The notes below the pieces were generated by a model, which saw only the letters and a program-made list of their open reading frames with translations, had not been told where the DNA came from and searched no databases. From Mycobacterium sp. PSTR-4-N (GTDB taxonomy: Bacteria; Actinomycetota; Actinomycetes; Mycobacteriales; Mycobacteriaceae): a stretch of DNA of 64,000 bases. Shown one piece after another: positions 23,811-31,251 of the stretch. Positions within the stretch are counted from its first letter, which is position 1, and every line of letters starts with the position of its first letter. A program made the position numbers and the translations under genes. The stretch covers positions 1 to 64,000 of the forward strand of contig NZ_JAKRFN010000023.1 of NCBI RefSeq assembly GCF_022348085.1. Reading direction: 5' to 3'.

Positions 23811-24884
23811 GTGGGCTTGAATCTGGGAATCGTCGGACTGCCGAACGTGGGCAAATCGACCTTGTTCAACGCGCTGACGCGCAACGACGTGCTTGCCGCC
23901 AACTATCCGTTCGCGACGATCGAACCGAACGAGGGTGTGGTGGCGCTTCCGGACCCCCGTCTGGACAAGCTCGCCGAGATGTTCGGTTCGGAGAAGACCG
24001 TGCCGGCGCCGGTGACGTTCGTCGACATCGCCGGCATCGTCAAGGGCGCCTCCGAGGGCGCGGGACTGGGCAACAAATTCTTGGCCAACATCCGGGAGAG
24101 CGACGCAATCTGCCAGGTGGTCCGCGTGTTCGCCGACGACGACGTCGTACACGTCGACGGTCGCGTCGACCCGAAGTCCGACATCGAGATCATCGAGACC
24201 GAGTTGATCCTGGCCGACATGCAGACGTTGGAGCGCGCACTGCCGCGGCTGGAGAAGGAAGCGCGCACGAACAAGGATCGGCGGCCGGTGCACGAGGCGG
24301 CGCTGGCTGCCCAAGAAGTGCTCAACGGCGGCACGACGCTGTTCGCCGCCGGTGCCGACGTGTCGCTGCTGCGCGAGCTGAACCTGATGACGTCGAAGCC
24401 CTTCTTGTACGTGTTCAACGCCGACGAGTCGGTGCTGACCGACGCCGCACGCGTGGCGGAGCTGCGTGAGCTGGTGGCTCCGGCGGACGCGGTGTTCCTC
24501 GACGCCAAGATCGAGGCGGAACTGCAGGAGCTCGACGAGGAGTCGGCCGCCGAGCTGCTCGAGTCGATCGGCCAGACCGAGCGCGGCCTGGATGCGTTGG
24601 CGCGCGCCGGGTTTCACACCCTGAAATTGCAGACCTACCTGACCGCGGGGCCGAAAGAGGCGCGCGCGTGGACGATTCATCAAGGCGACACCGCGCCGAA
24701 GGCGGCCGGGGTGATCCACTCCGACTTCGAGAAGGGCTTCATCAAGGCCGAGATCGTGTCCTTCGACGATCTGGTGGCCGCTGGTTCGATGGCCGCGGCG
24801 AAGGCCGCGGGCAAGGTCCGCATGGAGGGCAAGGATTACGTGATGGCCGATGGCGACGTGGTGGAGTTCCGCTTCAACGTGTGA
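23811..24884 (+). CDS. ychF: redox-regulated OBG-family ATPase YchF
   Basis: A 357-residue P-loop protein of the Obg/YchF family (same length as Rv1112). G1 is GLPNVGKST (residues 9-17), followed by DIAGIVKGASEGAGLGNKFL and the altered G4 (NADE in place of NKxD) that gives YchF its ATP preference. The C-terminal TGS-like domain ends in KDYVMADGDVVEFRFNV. It binds ribosomes and participates in stress adaptation. The GTG at 23811 (VGLNLGIVG) is chosen over the GTG three codons earlier because it gives the conserved length. Confidence 0.96.
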   Translation: MGLNLGIVGLPNVGKSTLFNALTRNDVLAANYPFATIEPNEGVVALPDPRLDKLAEMFGSEKTVPAPVTFVDIAGIVKGASEGAGLGNKFLANIRESDAICQVVRVFADDDVVHVDGRVDPKSDIEIIETELILADMQTLERALPRLEKEARTNKDRRPVHEAALAAQEVLNGGTTLFAAGADVSLLRELNLMTSKPFLYVFNADESVLTDAARVAELRELVAPADAVFLDAKIEAELQELDEESAAELLESIGQTERGLDALARAGFHTLKLQTYLTAGPKEARAWTIHQGDTAPKAAGVIHSDFEKGFIKAEIVSFDDLVAAGSMAAAKAAGKVRMEGKDYVMADGDVVEFRFNV

Positions 24885-24895
24885 GAAGTGATGTG

Positions 24896-25294
24896 ATGGC
24901 TGAGGGCGACTTGCTCACGACATACCGTGCCTACCTGGGGTGCTTGAACGCCCGACGGTGGGACGAACTCGGACGATTCGTCTCGGAGGCCGTCGTGCAC
25001 AACGGGATTCGGCTAGGGCTCAGCGGCTATCGCGCGATGTTGGACAGTGACACCCGAGCGGCGCCGGACCTGCAGTTCGTGCCGGAGATCTTGATTGCCG
25101 ACGGTCAGGTCGTATCCTGCCGGCTGTTCTTCCAGTGCACCCCACGCGACGTCTTCTTGGGTTTCGAACCGTCGGGTGGGCGAGTGTCGTTCGCCGAGCA
25201 CGCCTTCTACAGGTTCGACAACGGTCGGATAGCCGAGGTGTGGTCGGTGATCGACAAGGAAGCCGTCCGCGGGCAGATCGCTCGAGAGCAGTAG
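24896..25294 (+). CDS. SnoaL-like ester cyclase family protein
   Basis: A 132-residue NTF2-fold protein. The N-terminal helix pair (LLTTYRAYLGCLNARRWDELGRFV) is followed by a VHNGIRLGLSGYRAM segment and a beta-sheet ending HAFYRFDNGRIAEVWSV, the ester-cyclase variant of SnoaL. The substrate is unknown. It lies 11 nt after ychF and could be co-transcribed with it. It is the second SnoaL-like gene in the window; similarity to that at 15421 is only at family level. Confidence 0.75.
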   Translation: MAEGDLLTTYRAYLGCLNARRWDELGRFVSEAVVHNGIRLGLSGYRAMLDSDTRAAPDLQFVPEILIADGQVVSCRLFFQCTPRDVFLGFEPSGGRVSFAEHAFYRFDNGRIAEVWSVIDKEAVRGQIAREQ

Positions 25295-25346
25295 CGCTCA
25301 CGGCGAGTTGGTGACGTGCTTCATCCTGGGCAGCGAAAGCAGTTCC

Positions 25347-25352
25347 TAGGCT
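25347..25352 (+). promoter_or_regulatory. -10 box (TAGGCT) for the esterase gene
   Basis: TAGGCT ends 6 nt before the ATG at 25359, a leaderless promoter. Confidence 0.5.
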
Positions 25353-25358
25353 GACCGT

Positions 25359-26276
25359 ATGCGCTTGCAGTTGTCGTCCTTCATCGATCCGAGCCTGCTC
25401 GCATTGGTCGACGAGTCTCGTGCGTTCTACGCTCGCCGGCCGCCCGGGCGCGGTCCGGCGACGTTCGACGAGCTTCATGCCGTCCGCGCCGCCGTGCCGA
25501 TGTCGGTCGAAAGTGAACCCACCCCCGCCGTCGAGAGCGTGAGCGCCGGTGGGCGACGCGTGCCCGTCCGAATTCACACTCCGGTGAATCGGGCTGTCGC
25601 GGGCGTGCTGCTGGAGATCCACGCCGGCGGCTTCTATCTCGGCTCGGCCGCGGCCAGTGACATTCGGAATCGCCGTCTCGTCGACGCTTTGGGAGTTGCG
25701 GTGATCAGCGTCGACTATCGGCTGGCACCTGAACATCCCTGGCCTGCAGCGCCAGACGATTGCGAGACCGCTGCGATGTGGCTGGCGGAGAACGCCGAAG
25801 CGCGGTTCGGGACGACGCGGCTCGCCATGACGGGACTCTCCGCGGGGGCCACACTCGTGGCGGCGGTACTCGTGCGCCTCCGCGATCGCGGGGTTCACGC
25901 ATTCGGCGCCGCTGTGGTGCAATGCGGCACCTACGATCTCTCCGCGCACACACCGGCAGGTCGTCTCATCGCTGATGAGTACTTCATCAGGGCATTCGCA
26001 GGTGATGCGCCGGATCGAACGGTGCCCGACATCTCGCCTGTCTTCGCGAATCTCGAGAGGCTTCCGCCGTTCCTGATCGTCATCGGCGCGGAGGACGTGC
26101 TGCTGGAGGACAATTTCGCCATGGCGGCGCGACTCCTGGCGGCGGGCGTCGAAGTCGATCTGCGGGTGTATCCCGCATCGCCGCATGCGTTCACAGCGCA
26201 CGCGACCTCGATGGCACGTGCGGCTGGGGCCGGAATCGAAGGATGGCTTCGAGACCGCATCCGGATCGGGGTATGA
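25359..26276 (+). CDS. alpha/beta hydrolase of the hormone-sensitive lipase (Lip) family
   Basis: A 305-residue carboxylesterase/lipase-like protein. The oxyanion motif reads HAGGF (usual HGGGF), then VDYRLAPEHPWPAAPDD, and the nucleophile elbow reads GLSAGA (usual GDSAGG). The acid and base are in GAEDVLLED and SPHAFTA. The catalytic Ser, Asp and His positions are all present, so it should be active, but the two changed glycine-rich motifs set it apart from typical Lip proteins. Likely substrates are short-chain esters. It is a single-gene unit with its own promoter. Confidence 0.85.
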   Translation: MRLQLSSFIDPSLLALVDESRAFYARRPPGRGPATFDELHAVRAAVPMSVESEPTPAVESVSAGGRRVPVRIHTPVNRAVAGVLLEIHAGGFYLGSAAASDIRNRRLVDALGVAVISVDYRLAPEHPWPAAPDDCETAAMWLAENAEARFGTTRLAMTGLSAGATLVAAVLVRLRDRGVHAFGAAVVQCGTYDLSAHTPAGRLIADEYFIRAFAGDAPDRTVPDISPVFANLERLPPFLIVIGAEDVLLEDNFAMAARLLAAGVEVDLRVYPASPHAFTAHATSMARAAGAGIEGWLRDRIRIGV

Positions 26277-26503
26277 CCCGGCATCGCCACGGCGCGACGA
26301 CTACGTGTGATTCGCCGGCGACGTGACGGGCGACACCGCCCGATCCAACTGGTTGATGGGCATCATGTCGGTCGCGCAGCGCGCGCTCGCGGGGCTGGCT
26401 CACCACTCGGCGAACCGAGCGGATCCGCAGGCCGGGTCGTGAGTTGCCTCCTCGATCGCGAGAAACGCGCGCACGTGGCAGCGACGGTGTCGGTGGCCCG
26501 GTC

Positions 26504-26509
26504 TACCGT
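26504..26509 (+). promoter_or_regulatory. -10 box (TACCGT) for the VOC gene
   Basis: TACCGT ends 8 nt before the GTG at 26518. The preceding 26277-26503 contains no convincing gene. Confidence 0.45.
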
Positions 26510-26517
26510 CACCCTCT

Positions 26518-26916
26518 GTGAAGCTCCTGTCCATTCGTCTCATCACCGCTGACGTGCCGCGCCTCGTCTCGTTCTATGAGCTGGTCACCACCGCATCGGC
26601 GATCTGGGGCAACGAACTGTTCGCCGAGATCCCCACACCGGTCGGCACGCTGGCGATCGGCAGTGACAAGACCGTGCCGTTGTTCGGTGAAGGCTCTGCC
26701 GAGCCTGCGGCCAACCGCAGCGCGATCATCGAGTTCCTCGTGGCCGACGTCGATGCCGAATATGCCCGTCTCCGAGAACAACTGGACGATGTGGTGACCG
26801 AACCGACGACGATGCCGTGGGGCAACCGGGCGCTGCTGTTCCGCGACCCGGACGACAACCTGGTGAACCTGTTCACGCCGGTGACGGACGACGCACGCGC
26901 CAAGTTCGGGGTGTGA
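26518..26916 (+). CDS. VOC superfamily (glyoxalase/dioxygenase-fold) protein
   Basis: A 132-residue two-repeat VOC domain: KLLSIRLITADVPRLVSFYE at the start and FLVADVDAEYARL ... RALLFRDPDDNLVNLFTPV at the end, with the typical DPDGN-like turn (DPDDN). The first-repeat metal His is not obvious, so it may be a ligand-binding member (bleomycin-resistance type). Its stop is one base from that of the convergent arr gene. Confidence 0.82.
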   Translation: MKLLSIRLITADVPRLVSFYELVTTASAIWGNELFAEIPTPVGTLAIGSDKTVPLFGEGSAEPAANRSAIIEFLVADVDAEYARLREQLDDVVTEPTTMPWGNRALLFRDPDDNLVNLFTPVTDDARAKFGV

Positions 26917-26917
26917 G

Positions 26918-27346
26918 TCAGTCGTACACCACGTCCAGCCCGCGGGCCTTCAAGTCGGCCAGCCCATCGAGCATGCTCTGGACTTGATCGGCCGAATGCC
27001 CGACCCAGTCGATGATCTCGCCGATGACGCGCACCGGTGCGCGGGTGCGGTAGGACAGCGTCGGATTGCCCGGCATGCGCTTGTCGGTCACGTTGGGGTC
27101 GTCCTCGAGGGGGCCTGTCGGCTCGACGACGTAGATGCGGCCCCTGCCGTCACCGGCAGCCAACTCCGCCCCCCACGTCGCCGCGTCCAGCGTGCGGGTC
27201 ACGTAGATGTGGTTCGCCCGTCGGTTGGGGTCATGATTCATCGATCGACCCGGCACCAGCAGATCGCCCACCGCGAGGTCGGCCTTCGTGCCGTGGAGAA
27301 GCGCGCCAGAGTCGTGTGGCACAAAGGGTTTGGGTGATTCAGGCAT
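26918..27346 (-). CDS. arr: rifampicin ADP-ribosyltransferase
   Basis: A 142-residue Arr protein. It transfers ADP-ribose from NAD+ to the C23 hydroxyl of rifamycins, inactivating them. The catalytic residues known from M. smegmatis Arr (H19, Y49, D84) align here as H18 (LLHGTK), Y48 (NHIYVT) and D83 (LEDDPNVTDK). The motif PGNPTLSYRTRAPVRVIGE is also characteristic. The ATG at 27344-27346 gives the family length; an earlier in-frame ATG (27397) would add 17 residues. Intrinsic arr genes are common in fast-growing mycobacteria and absent from M. tuberculosis. No mobile element is adjacent. Confidence 0.93.
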   Translation of the reverse strand: MPESPKPFVPHDSGALLHGTKADLAVGDLLVPGRSMNHDPNRRANHIYVTRTLDAATWGAELAAGDGRGRIYVVEPTGPLEDDPNVTDKRMPGNPTLSYRTRAPVRVIGEIIDWVGHSADQVQSMLDGLADLKARGLDVVYD

Positions 27347-27453
27347 CGCAGTCTCCGTTCGCGGGGTGATCCGGTTCGGAGCAGTCTGCGGCATCACAGG
27401 GGTCTTGCGGCAAGCCCCCTGCCGTGCGACAGTCTGAGAAGGGAACGCGTGAT

Positions 27454-27948
27454 TCAGCGCGGGGTGAGCCTCATGATCGGGATCTGACGTCCGCTGTCGG
27501 CAGTCCGCTCCCGGTAGTCGTCGTAGCCCGCGTACACCTTCTCGGCCAACGCGAACAGCCGGGCGTATTCGTCCGGGTCGGTGACCTCGGTCGCGGTGAA
27601 CGGCTCGTCGCCGAACTCGCAGTCCGGATGCGCCGTCAGGTTGAAATACCAGGACGGATGGCGCCGCTTCCCGTAGTTGGAGGCGACCAGGATGACGTCG
27701 GAACCGTCGTGGAAGTACGTGAGCTGCGTCTGCCGCCGCTGACCGGATTTCGCCCCGGTGGAGACCAGCGGAGCATTGATGATGGGCCCCATGTTCACCC
27801 GCCCGCCGGTCAGACGGAACAGGTAGGGATCGGTGCGCCGCGCGACATGGCGGGCGAAGAACTGGCCGACCGGAGAGCGTCCGAACCGCACCCCGCGCTG
27901 GTAGGAGCGCCCCCGCTTGCGGTGCGGGTCGACATAGCGAAGCGGCAT
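27454..27948 (-). CDS. nitroreductase/deazaflavin (F420)-dependent family protein, Ddn-like
   Basis: A 164-residue split-barrel protein of the FDOR-B/Ddn type. Signature segments are APLVSTGAKSGQRRQTQLTYF, VILVASNYGKRRHPSWYFNLTAHPDC and the C-terminal YDDYRERT. These bind F420H2 and reduce quinones or nitro compounds at the membrane. The Lys/Ser-rich F420-phosphate site (TGAKSGQRR) is intact. It is followed on the same strand by a small membrane protein 15 nt upstream of its start, probably co-transcribed. Confidence 0.88.
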   Translation of the reverse strand: MPLRYVDPHRKRGRSYQRGVRFGRSPVGQFFARHVARRTDPYLFRLTGGRVNMGPIINAPLVSTGAKSGQRRQTQLTYFHDGSDVILVASNYGKRRHPSWYFNLTAHPDCEFGDEPFTATEVTDPDEYARLFALAEKVYAGYDDYRERTADSGRQIPIMRLTPR

Positions 27949-27963
27949 ACCGGGAAAGCTACC

Positions 27964-28191
27964 TCAGCGCCGTGACGGCACTCGACCGCGCCGGGGCGTG
28001 ACTCGCCCCCGTACGCTGCGCTGCAACTGGCTGACGGCCACCAGCGTGACAAGGGAGACGGCCTGACGGGCGAGCGCAGGACGCCGTGTGCGCTGGCGCC
28101 AGCTCGGCCGCGGCGATGCCGCGCGGCGGCCCAGGTAGAAGCCCAACAGACCCGTGGCCGCCATCATCGACAACACGACAACGGCGGCCAC
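27964..28191 (-). CDS. small single-span membrane protein, function unknown
   Basis: A 75-residue frame with a hydrophobic segment at residues 2-20 (AAVVVLSMMAATGLLGFYL) followed by a strongly basic tail (about 17 Arg). It starts at GTG 28189-28191 and ends 15 nt before the Ddn-like gene. No family is recognised. The membrane-anchor plus basic tail and the co-directional position make it plausible, but an open frame of this size can occur by chance in GC-rich DNA. Confidence 0.5.
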   Translation of the reverse strand: MAAVVVLSMMAATGLLGFYLGRRAASPRPSWRQRTRRPALARQAVSLVTLVAVSQLQRSVRGRVTPRRGRVPSRR

Positions 28192-28251
28192 GGTGTTCAG
28201 CTTTCCCGACCGCGATCGCAGTCAGGTCACAGCGGGGCTACGGCTGAGAAA

Positions 28252-28617
28252 TCAGCCCGCGTAGCCGATGAACAGTCCGTTCCACCAGATGCCCCACGAG
28301 TTGCTGCCGGGATTCCACACCAGTGGCTGGGGGTCGCGGATGCCGAGGTCGATCCAGTTCGCGGGCCGCCACACCGGCGGAAGGCCGACACGCACGGGAT
28401 CGCCCCAGTGTCCGGGCGGGCCGGCGAGCGGACCCGGGCCCTTGGCCACCAGCCCCGGCGGGCCGAACGGGTTGTGGCCCGGCGGGTCGCCCGGGAGCCA
28501 GATGTCGTCGTGACCGTGGCCCGGCTTGGCCTGGGCAACTCCAGCTCCGATGCCGAATGCGGCCGAACTGAGCGCTGCAGCCGCCACAGCACCGGCGGCG
28601 ATCTTCTTGAACTGCAT
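28252..28617 (-). CDS. small secreted Pro/Gly/Trp-rich protein
   Basis: A 121-residue protein with a clear Sec signal peptide: MQFKKIAAGAVAAAALSSAA followed by an A-x-A site near GVAQA-KP (about residue 30). The mature part is rich in Gly, Pro and His at first (KPGHGHDDIWLPGDPPGHNP) and Trp-rich at the end (WRPANWIDLGI ... NSWGIWWNGLFIGYAG). A GAGG ribosome-binding site precedes the ATG. No function is known; mycobacteria have many such small exported proteins. Confidence 0.75.
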   Translation of the reverse strand: MQFKKIAAGAVAAAALSSAAFGIGAGVAQAKPGHGHDDIWLPGDPPGHNPFGPPGLVAKGPGPLAGPPGHWGDPVRVGLPPVWRPANWIDLGIRDPQPLVWNPGSNSWGIWWNGLFIGYAG

Positions 28618-28733
28618 GAACCCTCCTCAGAGTCGCTGTCAGGAACGCAACGACCCCCCGATCGATTTCTCAGCGTAGCCACAGAATTCTTTCGATAAAC
28701 CGGGGCGCGGCCGCAACGAGTTCCGACGTTCCG

Positions 28734-29654
28734 TCAGGGTTCAGCGTCGAGCAGGCCAAGGCTGTTTCCCGCCTTGTTTGTGAACCACAACACATGTGGG
28801 TCGGGTCCCGGCTTGATGTCGAACGGTCCGCGGATGTCCGGCGAACCGAGGAACGACCAGGCGCGGGGATCCGAGGCCCGGTCCGGTGCGACGCTCGCGA
28901 TGCGGTCCGCGGCGGTGTCCACGAGCCACAGCCGGCCATCTGTCCCGGTGCAGATTCCGTCCGGCTCGACGAGCTCACCGTGGGTCAAGAGGCGCATGGT
29001 GCCGATGGGGTTCGTCGGTTCGAACGAGATCAGTCCGGCCGGCCCGCGGGTGGTCAACCACAGTGTGCCGTCGTCACCCTGCGTCCACGCCCGCGGTGTC
29101 GCCGGAAGCGGTGCGACCGTCGTCACCTTTTCGGTGCGCGGGTCGCAGGTGCCCAGCGATCTCGCATTGACCCACCACGGCTGTCCCGCGGTCGTCACGA
29201 ACAGCGCAGCCGGGGCCGCGATGCCGTTGCCGGTGACGAGGCGCACCGTCGCCGCGGGGTCGTCCGCGCAGGGATCGACCGAACCGATGGCGTCGATGCC
29301 GCGCAGTGAGAACCACAGCCGACCGTCGGGGGCTGACTTCAGCGCCACCGGGCGACTGCCCGCCGGCAGGGGATAGGGCGTGATCGTTTGTGCCGGATCG
29401 GAGCTGCGGGGGTCGATGGCCACCAGCGCGTCGGAGCCGAGGCTGGTGAACCACACACGGCCGTCGGCGGCCGGGAAGATGTTGGCGGGGAAGCGGATGA
29501 CGCCCGGCTCGGCGCCGAACAGCTCGACCTGCCCGTCGCGCACGCGACCGATCCGGTCGTCGCCGATGTTGGTGAACCAGACCTCGCCGTGGGCGGCGAT
29601 GATGCCCGAAGGTGCGTTGAGCCCCGGGTGGTGCACGGCGGTGATCGGGGACAT
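28734..29654 (-). CDS. virginiamycin B lyase-like seven-repeat beta-propeller protein
   Basis: A 306-residue protein with about seven repeats of the form (V/L)WFT..G.D.IG.V: VWFTNIGDDRIGRV, VWFTSLGSDALVAI, LWFSLRGIDAIGSV, WWVNARSLGTCD, LWLTTRGPAGLISF, LWLVDTAADRIASV and LWFTNKAGNSLGLL. This predicts a seven-bladed propeller like Vgb (streptogramin B lyase) or SMP30/NHL-type proteins. The Vgb active-site His pair is not evident, so streptogramin cleavage is not supported. No signal peptide. The ATG at 29652-29654 lies 10 nt after the stop of the upstream gene, suggesting an operon. Confidence 0.8.
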   Translation of the reverse strand: MSPITAVHHPGLNAPSGIIAAHGEVWFTNIGDDRIGRVRDGQVELFGAEPGVIRFPANIFPAADGRVWFTSLGSDALVAIDPRSSDPAQTITPYPLPAGSRPVALKSAPDGRLWFSLRGIDAIGSVDPCADDPAATVRLVTGNGIAAPAALFVTTAGQPWWVNARSLGTCDPRTEKVTTVAPLPATPRAWTQGDDGTLWLTTRGPAGLISFEPTNPIGTMRLLTHGELVEPDGICTGTDGRLWLVDTAADRIASVAPDRASDPRAWSFLGSPDIRGPFDIKPGPDPHVLWFTNKAGNSLGLLDAEP

Positions 29655-29664
29655 GCCGATCGGG

Positions 29665-30267
29665 TCAGCCGGCCCGGTATTCGACGACGCGGTCCCGGCT
29701 CTGCAGTGCCTCACCCTCGATGACGACGAGTTCGGTGTCGGTGAGCCGGTAGGTGGTGGTGTCGTTGCGTGCTTCGAACCCGGCCGGAATCAGCCGGACG
29801 TCGTCGAGGCGCAGTGACGCCCCGTCACGCAGCCGCACGCCGCGGTAGAGATATCTGTTCCCCTCGCGGCAGACCGCGACGGCTGCGCGTTCGGTGCGGG
29901 CGACGGCGACAGCGCGTTGGTCGGAGTCGCACCGGGCCGCCGAGTCGACGAAACCCTGACTGTCCATCGGCATCGTCGCGGGCGCGTCCGCCGGCGCGGC
30001 CGGCGCCGCCGGTGCCACCGGTGCCACCGGCGAAGACTGGGGCGCCGGTGCAGGCGCGACGGGTGCGGCCAGCCGCGCCGAGCTCGTATCCGACTGCGCC
30101 GGTATGGAGTGCACCTCCAGCGTGGACGGGGCGCGGGAGGTCAGCAGAAGCGCGACGACGATCGCGAGCGTGCCGAGTGAGGCGACGACGATGGACACTG
30201 CCCGACCGCGCGAGCGTGCGCGCGGCGCGTCGTCAGCGTCGTGGGACGGCTGGGTGGTGACGGTCAT
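29665..30267 (-). CDS. membrane-anchored protein with Pro/Ala-rich linker
   Basis: A 200-residue protein: a short cytoplasmic head rich in Asp/Arg, one transmembrane helix near 24-43 (SIVVASLGTLAIVVALLLTS), a long Ala/Pro/Val linker (about 68-96) and an external domain of about 100 residues containing two Cys (ARCDSDQ, AVCREGN) that may form a disulfide. It is not recognised as a named family. It is in an apparent operon with the downstream propeller gene, so the two may act together at the envelope. The ATG at 30265-30267 is chosen because the upstream extension is not conserved-looking. Confidence 0.7.
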   Translation of the reverse strand: MTVTTQPSHDADDAPRARSRGRAVSIVVASLGTLAIVVALLLTSRAPSTLEVHSIPAQSDTSSARLAAPVAPAPAPQSSPVAPVAPAAPAAPADAPATMPMDSQGFVDSAARCDSDQRAVAVARTERAAVAVCREGNRYLYRGVRLRDGASLRLDDVRLIPAGFEARNDTTTYRLTDTELVVIEGEALQSRDRVVEYRAG

Positions 30268-30360
30268 GCCTGACACTCCCTTGTCTCGCGGTGCCTGCGA
30301 ACAGCAAAGCACCGCAGGCGCGCGCACGCCCGTAGCCGCTCCGGCGTTTCACCGACGTGT

Positions 30361-31053
30361 TCAGGGCAGAACCGCGATCTCGTCACCGAGTCGGTACCCG
30401 TGGGCGAGCGGTAGAACGTCGCCGCTCCAGAACGATCCCGGATCGAACCAGTTCGCATGTTTCTCGGTGACGAGTAGGCCCATCTCCTCATAGGTGATCG
30501 CCACGGTCTCCGCGCAGTAGGCGGTCTCCAAACCCGTCTGCGTGCGCTGCGCCTTGCGCTTCTCGGCCGCTCGGCGAACAGCGCTGTGCAACAACGGGAT
30601 TCCACGGGTGAAATCGCTGACGGTGGGAACCCGCCCGCGGAGCCAGCGCCCCGTGAGGCGCGCCGTCGAGGGAAACGGGGTGCCGTCCATGCGGGCGATC
30701 ACGGTGAGCATGCGGTCCTCTTGCGCCCGGTCGGCGTGCGGCGTGAGCTGACGCAGCCAGCAGCGCTGACCGTAGGCGGTCGTCCAGCGATGCACCGCTG
30801 CCCGCAGATCGTTGAGTTGCACCCCGCGATGGTGCGTGCCCGTCCACAGGTCGAGGAGCTTGTCACCGAGCTCTGCATGCCAGATCAGCGGCGGCAGATC
30901 GTCGAGCGCCACGGTCATCCCGACGTGATTGACGGGACTGTTGGTCATCGACTGGATCGCCCGGTCGGGGCCGGACTGGCCGCGGAACAACCAGATGTCG
31001 CCGGTGCGCGTCTCCTCGAGTGCGCGCTCCAGGGACACCGTGCTTGGAAACAT
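30361..31053 (-). CDS. permuted NlpC/P60-like (YiiX-type) protein
   Basis: A 230-residue protein. Near the N-terminus GDIWLFRGQ leads to NHVGM (His43), and the other catalytic element, TAYCAETV (Cys near 185), lies about 140 residues later. This His-before-Cys order is typical of the permuted papain-like (YiiX/LRAT-like) branch of NlpC/P60. Members cleave amide or ester bonds in peptidoglycan or lipids. No signal peptide is visible, which favours a lipid or cytosolic substrate. The assignment rests on motif order, so moderate confidence. Confidence 0.65.
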   Translation of the reverse strand: MFPSTVSLERALEETRTGDIWLFRGQSGPDRAIQSMTNSPVNHVGMTVALDDLPPLIWHAELGDKLLDLWTGTHHRGVQLNDLRAAVHRWTTAYGQRCWLRQLTPHADRAQEDRMLTVIARMDGTPFPSTARLTGRWLRGRVPTVSDFTRGIPLLHSAVRRAAEKRKAQRTQTGLETAYCAETVAITYEEMGLLVTEKHANWFDPGSFWSGDVLPLAHGYRLGDEIAVLP

Positions 31054-31080
31054 CCCCGCAGCTTAGGCAGACTGACGGGT

Positions 31081-31251
31081 ATGCGGGGACTCTGGAAGTG
31101 GGTCGGGCTGGCCGGGGCGGCCGGTGTGGTCGCCGGTGGTGTGCTGGTCGCTCGCGACCAGCGACGGCGAAACTCCTACACCCCCGACGATATTCGCGCG
31201 CGGCTGCATCAGCGCCTGGCGCAGGCGGGACAACCCGACGTCACGCCGTGA
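31081..31251 (+). CDS. 56-residue membrane protein, conserved in mycobacteria
   Basis: A small protein with a hydrophobic stretch WVGLAGAAGVVAGGVLVA (residues 7-24) then a charged helix (RDQRRRNSYTPDDIRARLHQRLAQA). ATG at 31081 with CAGACT 7 nt upstream, within the GGCAGACT string shared with the starts at 10439 and 23811. It is divergent from the NlpC/P60-like gene. Its last 11 nt overlap the convergent cyclase gene. Function unknown. Confidence 0.65.
   Translation: MRGLWKWVGLAGAAGVVAGGVLVARDQRRRNSYTPDDIRARLHQRLAQAGQPDVTP

Noticed and set aside
26277..26503. Short frames between the esterase and VOC genes
   Set aside because: No homology-like motifs, no ribosome-binding site, codon use not convincing; treated as non-coding with only the VOC promoter at the end.
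28734..29654. Functional streptogramin B lyase (vgb resistance gene)
   Set aside because: Only the propeller repeats are shared; the active-site His residues of Vgb are not evident.
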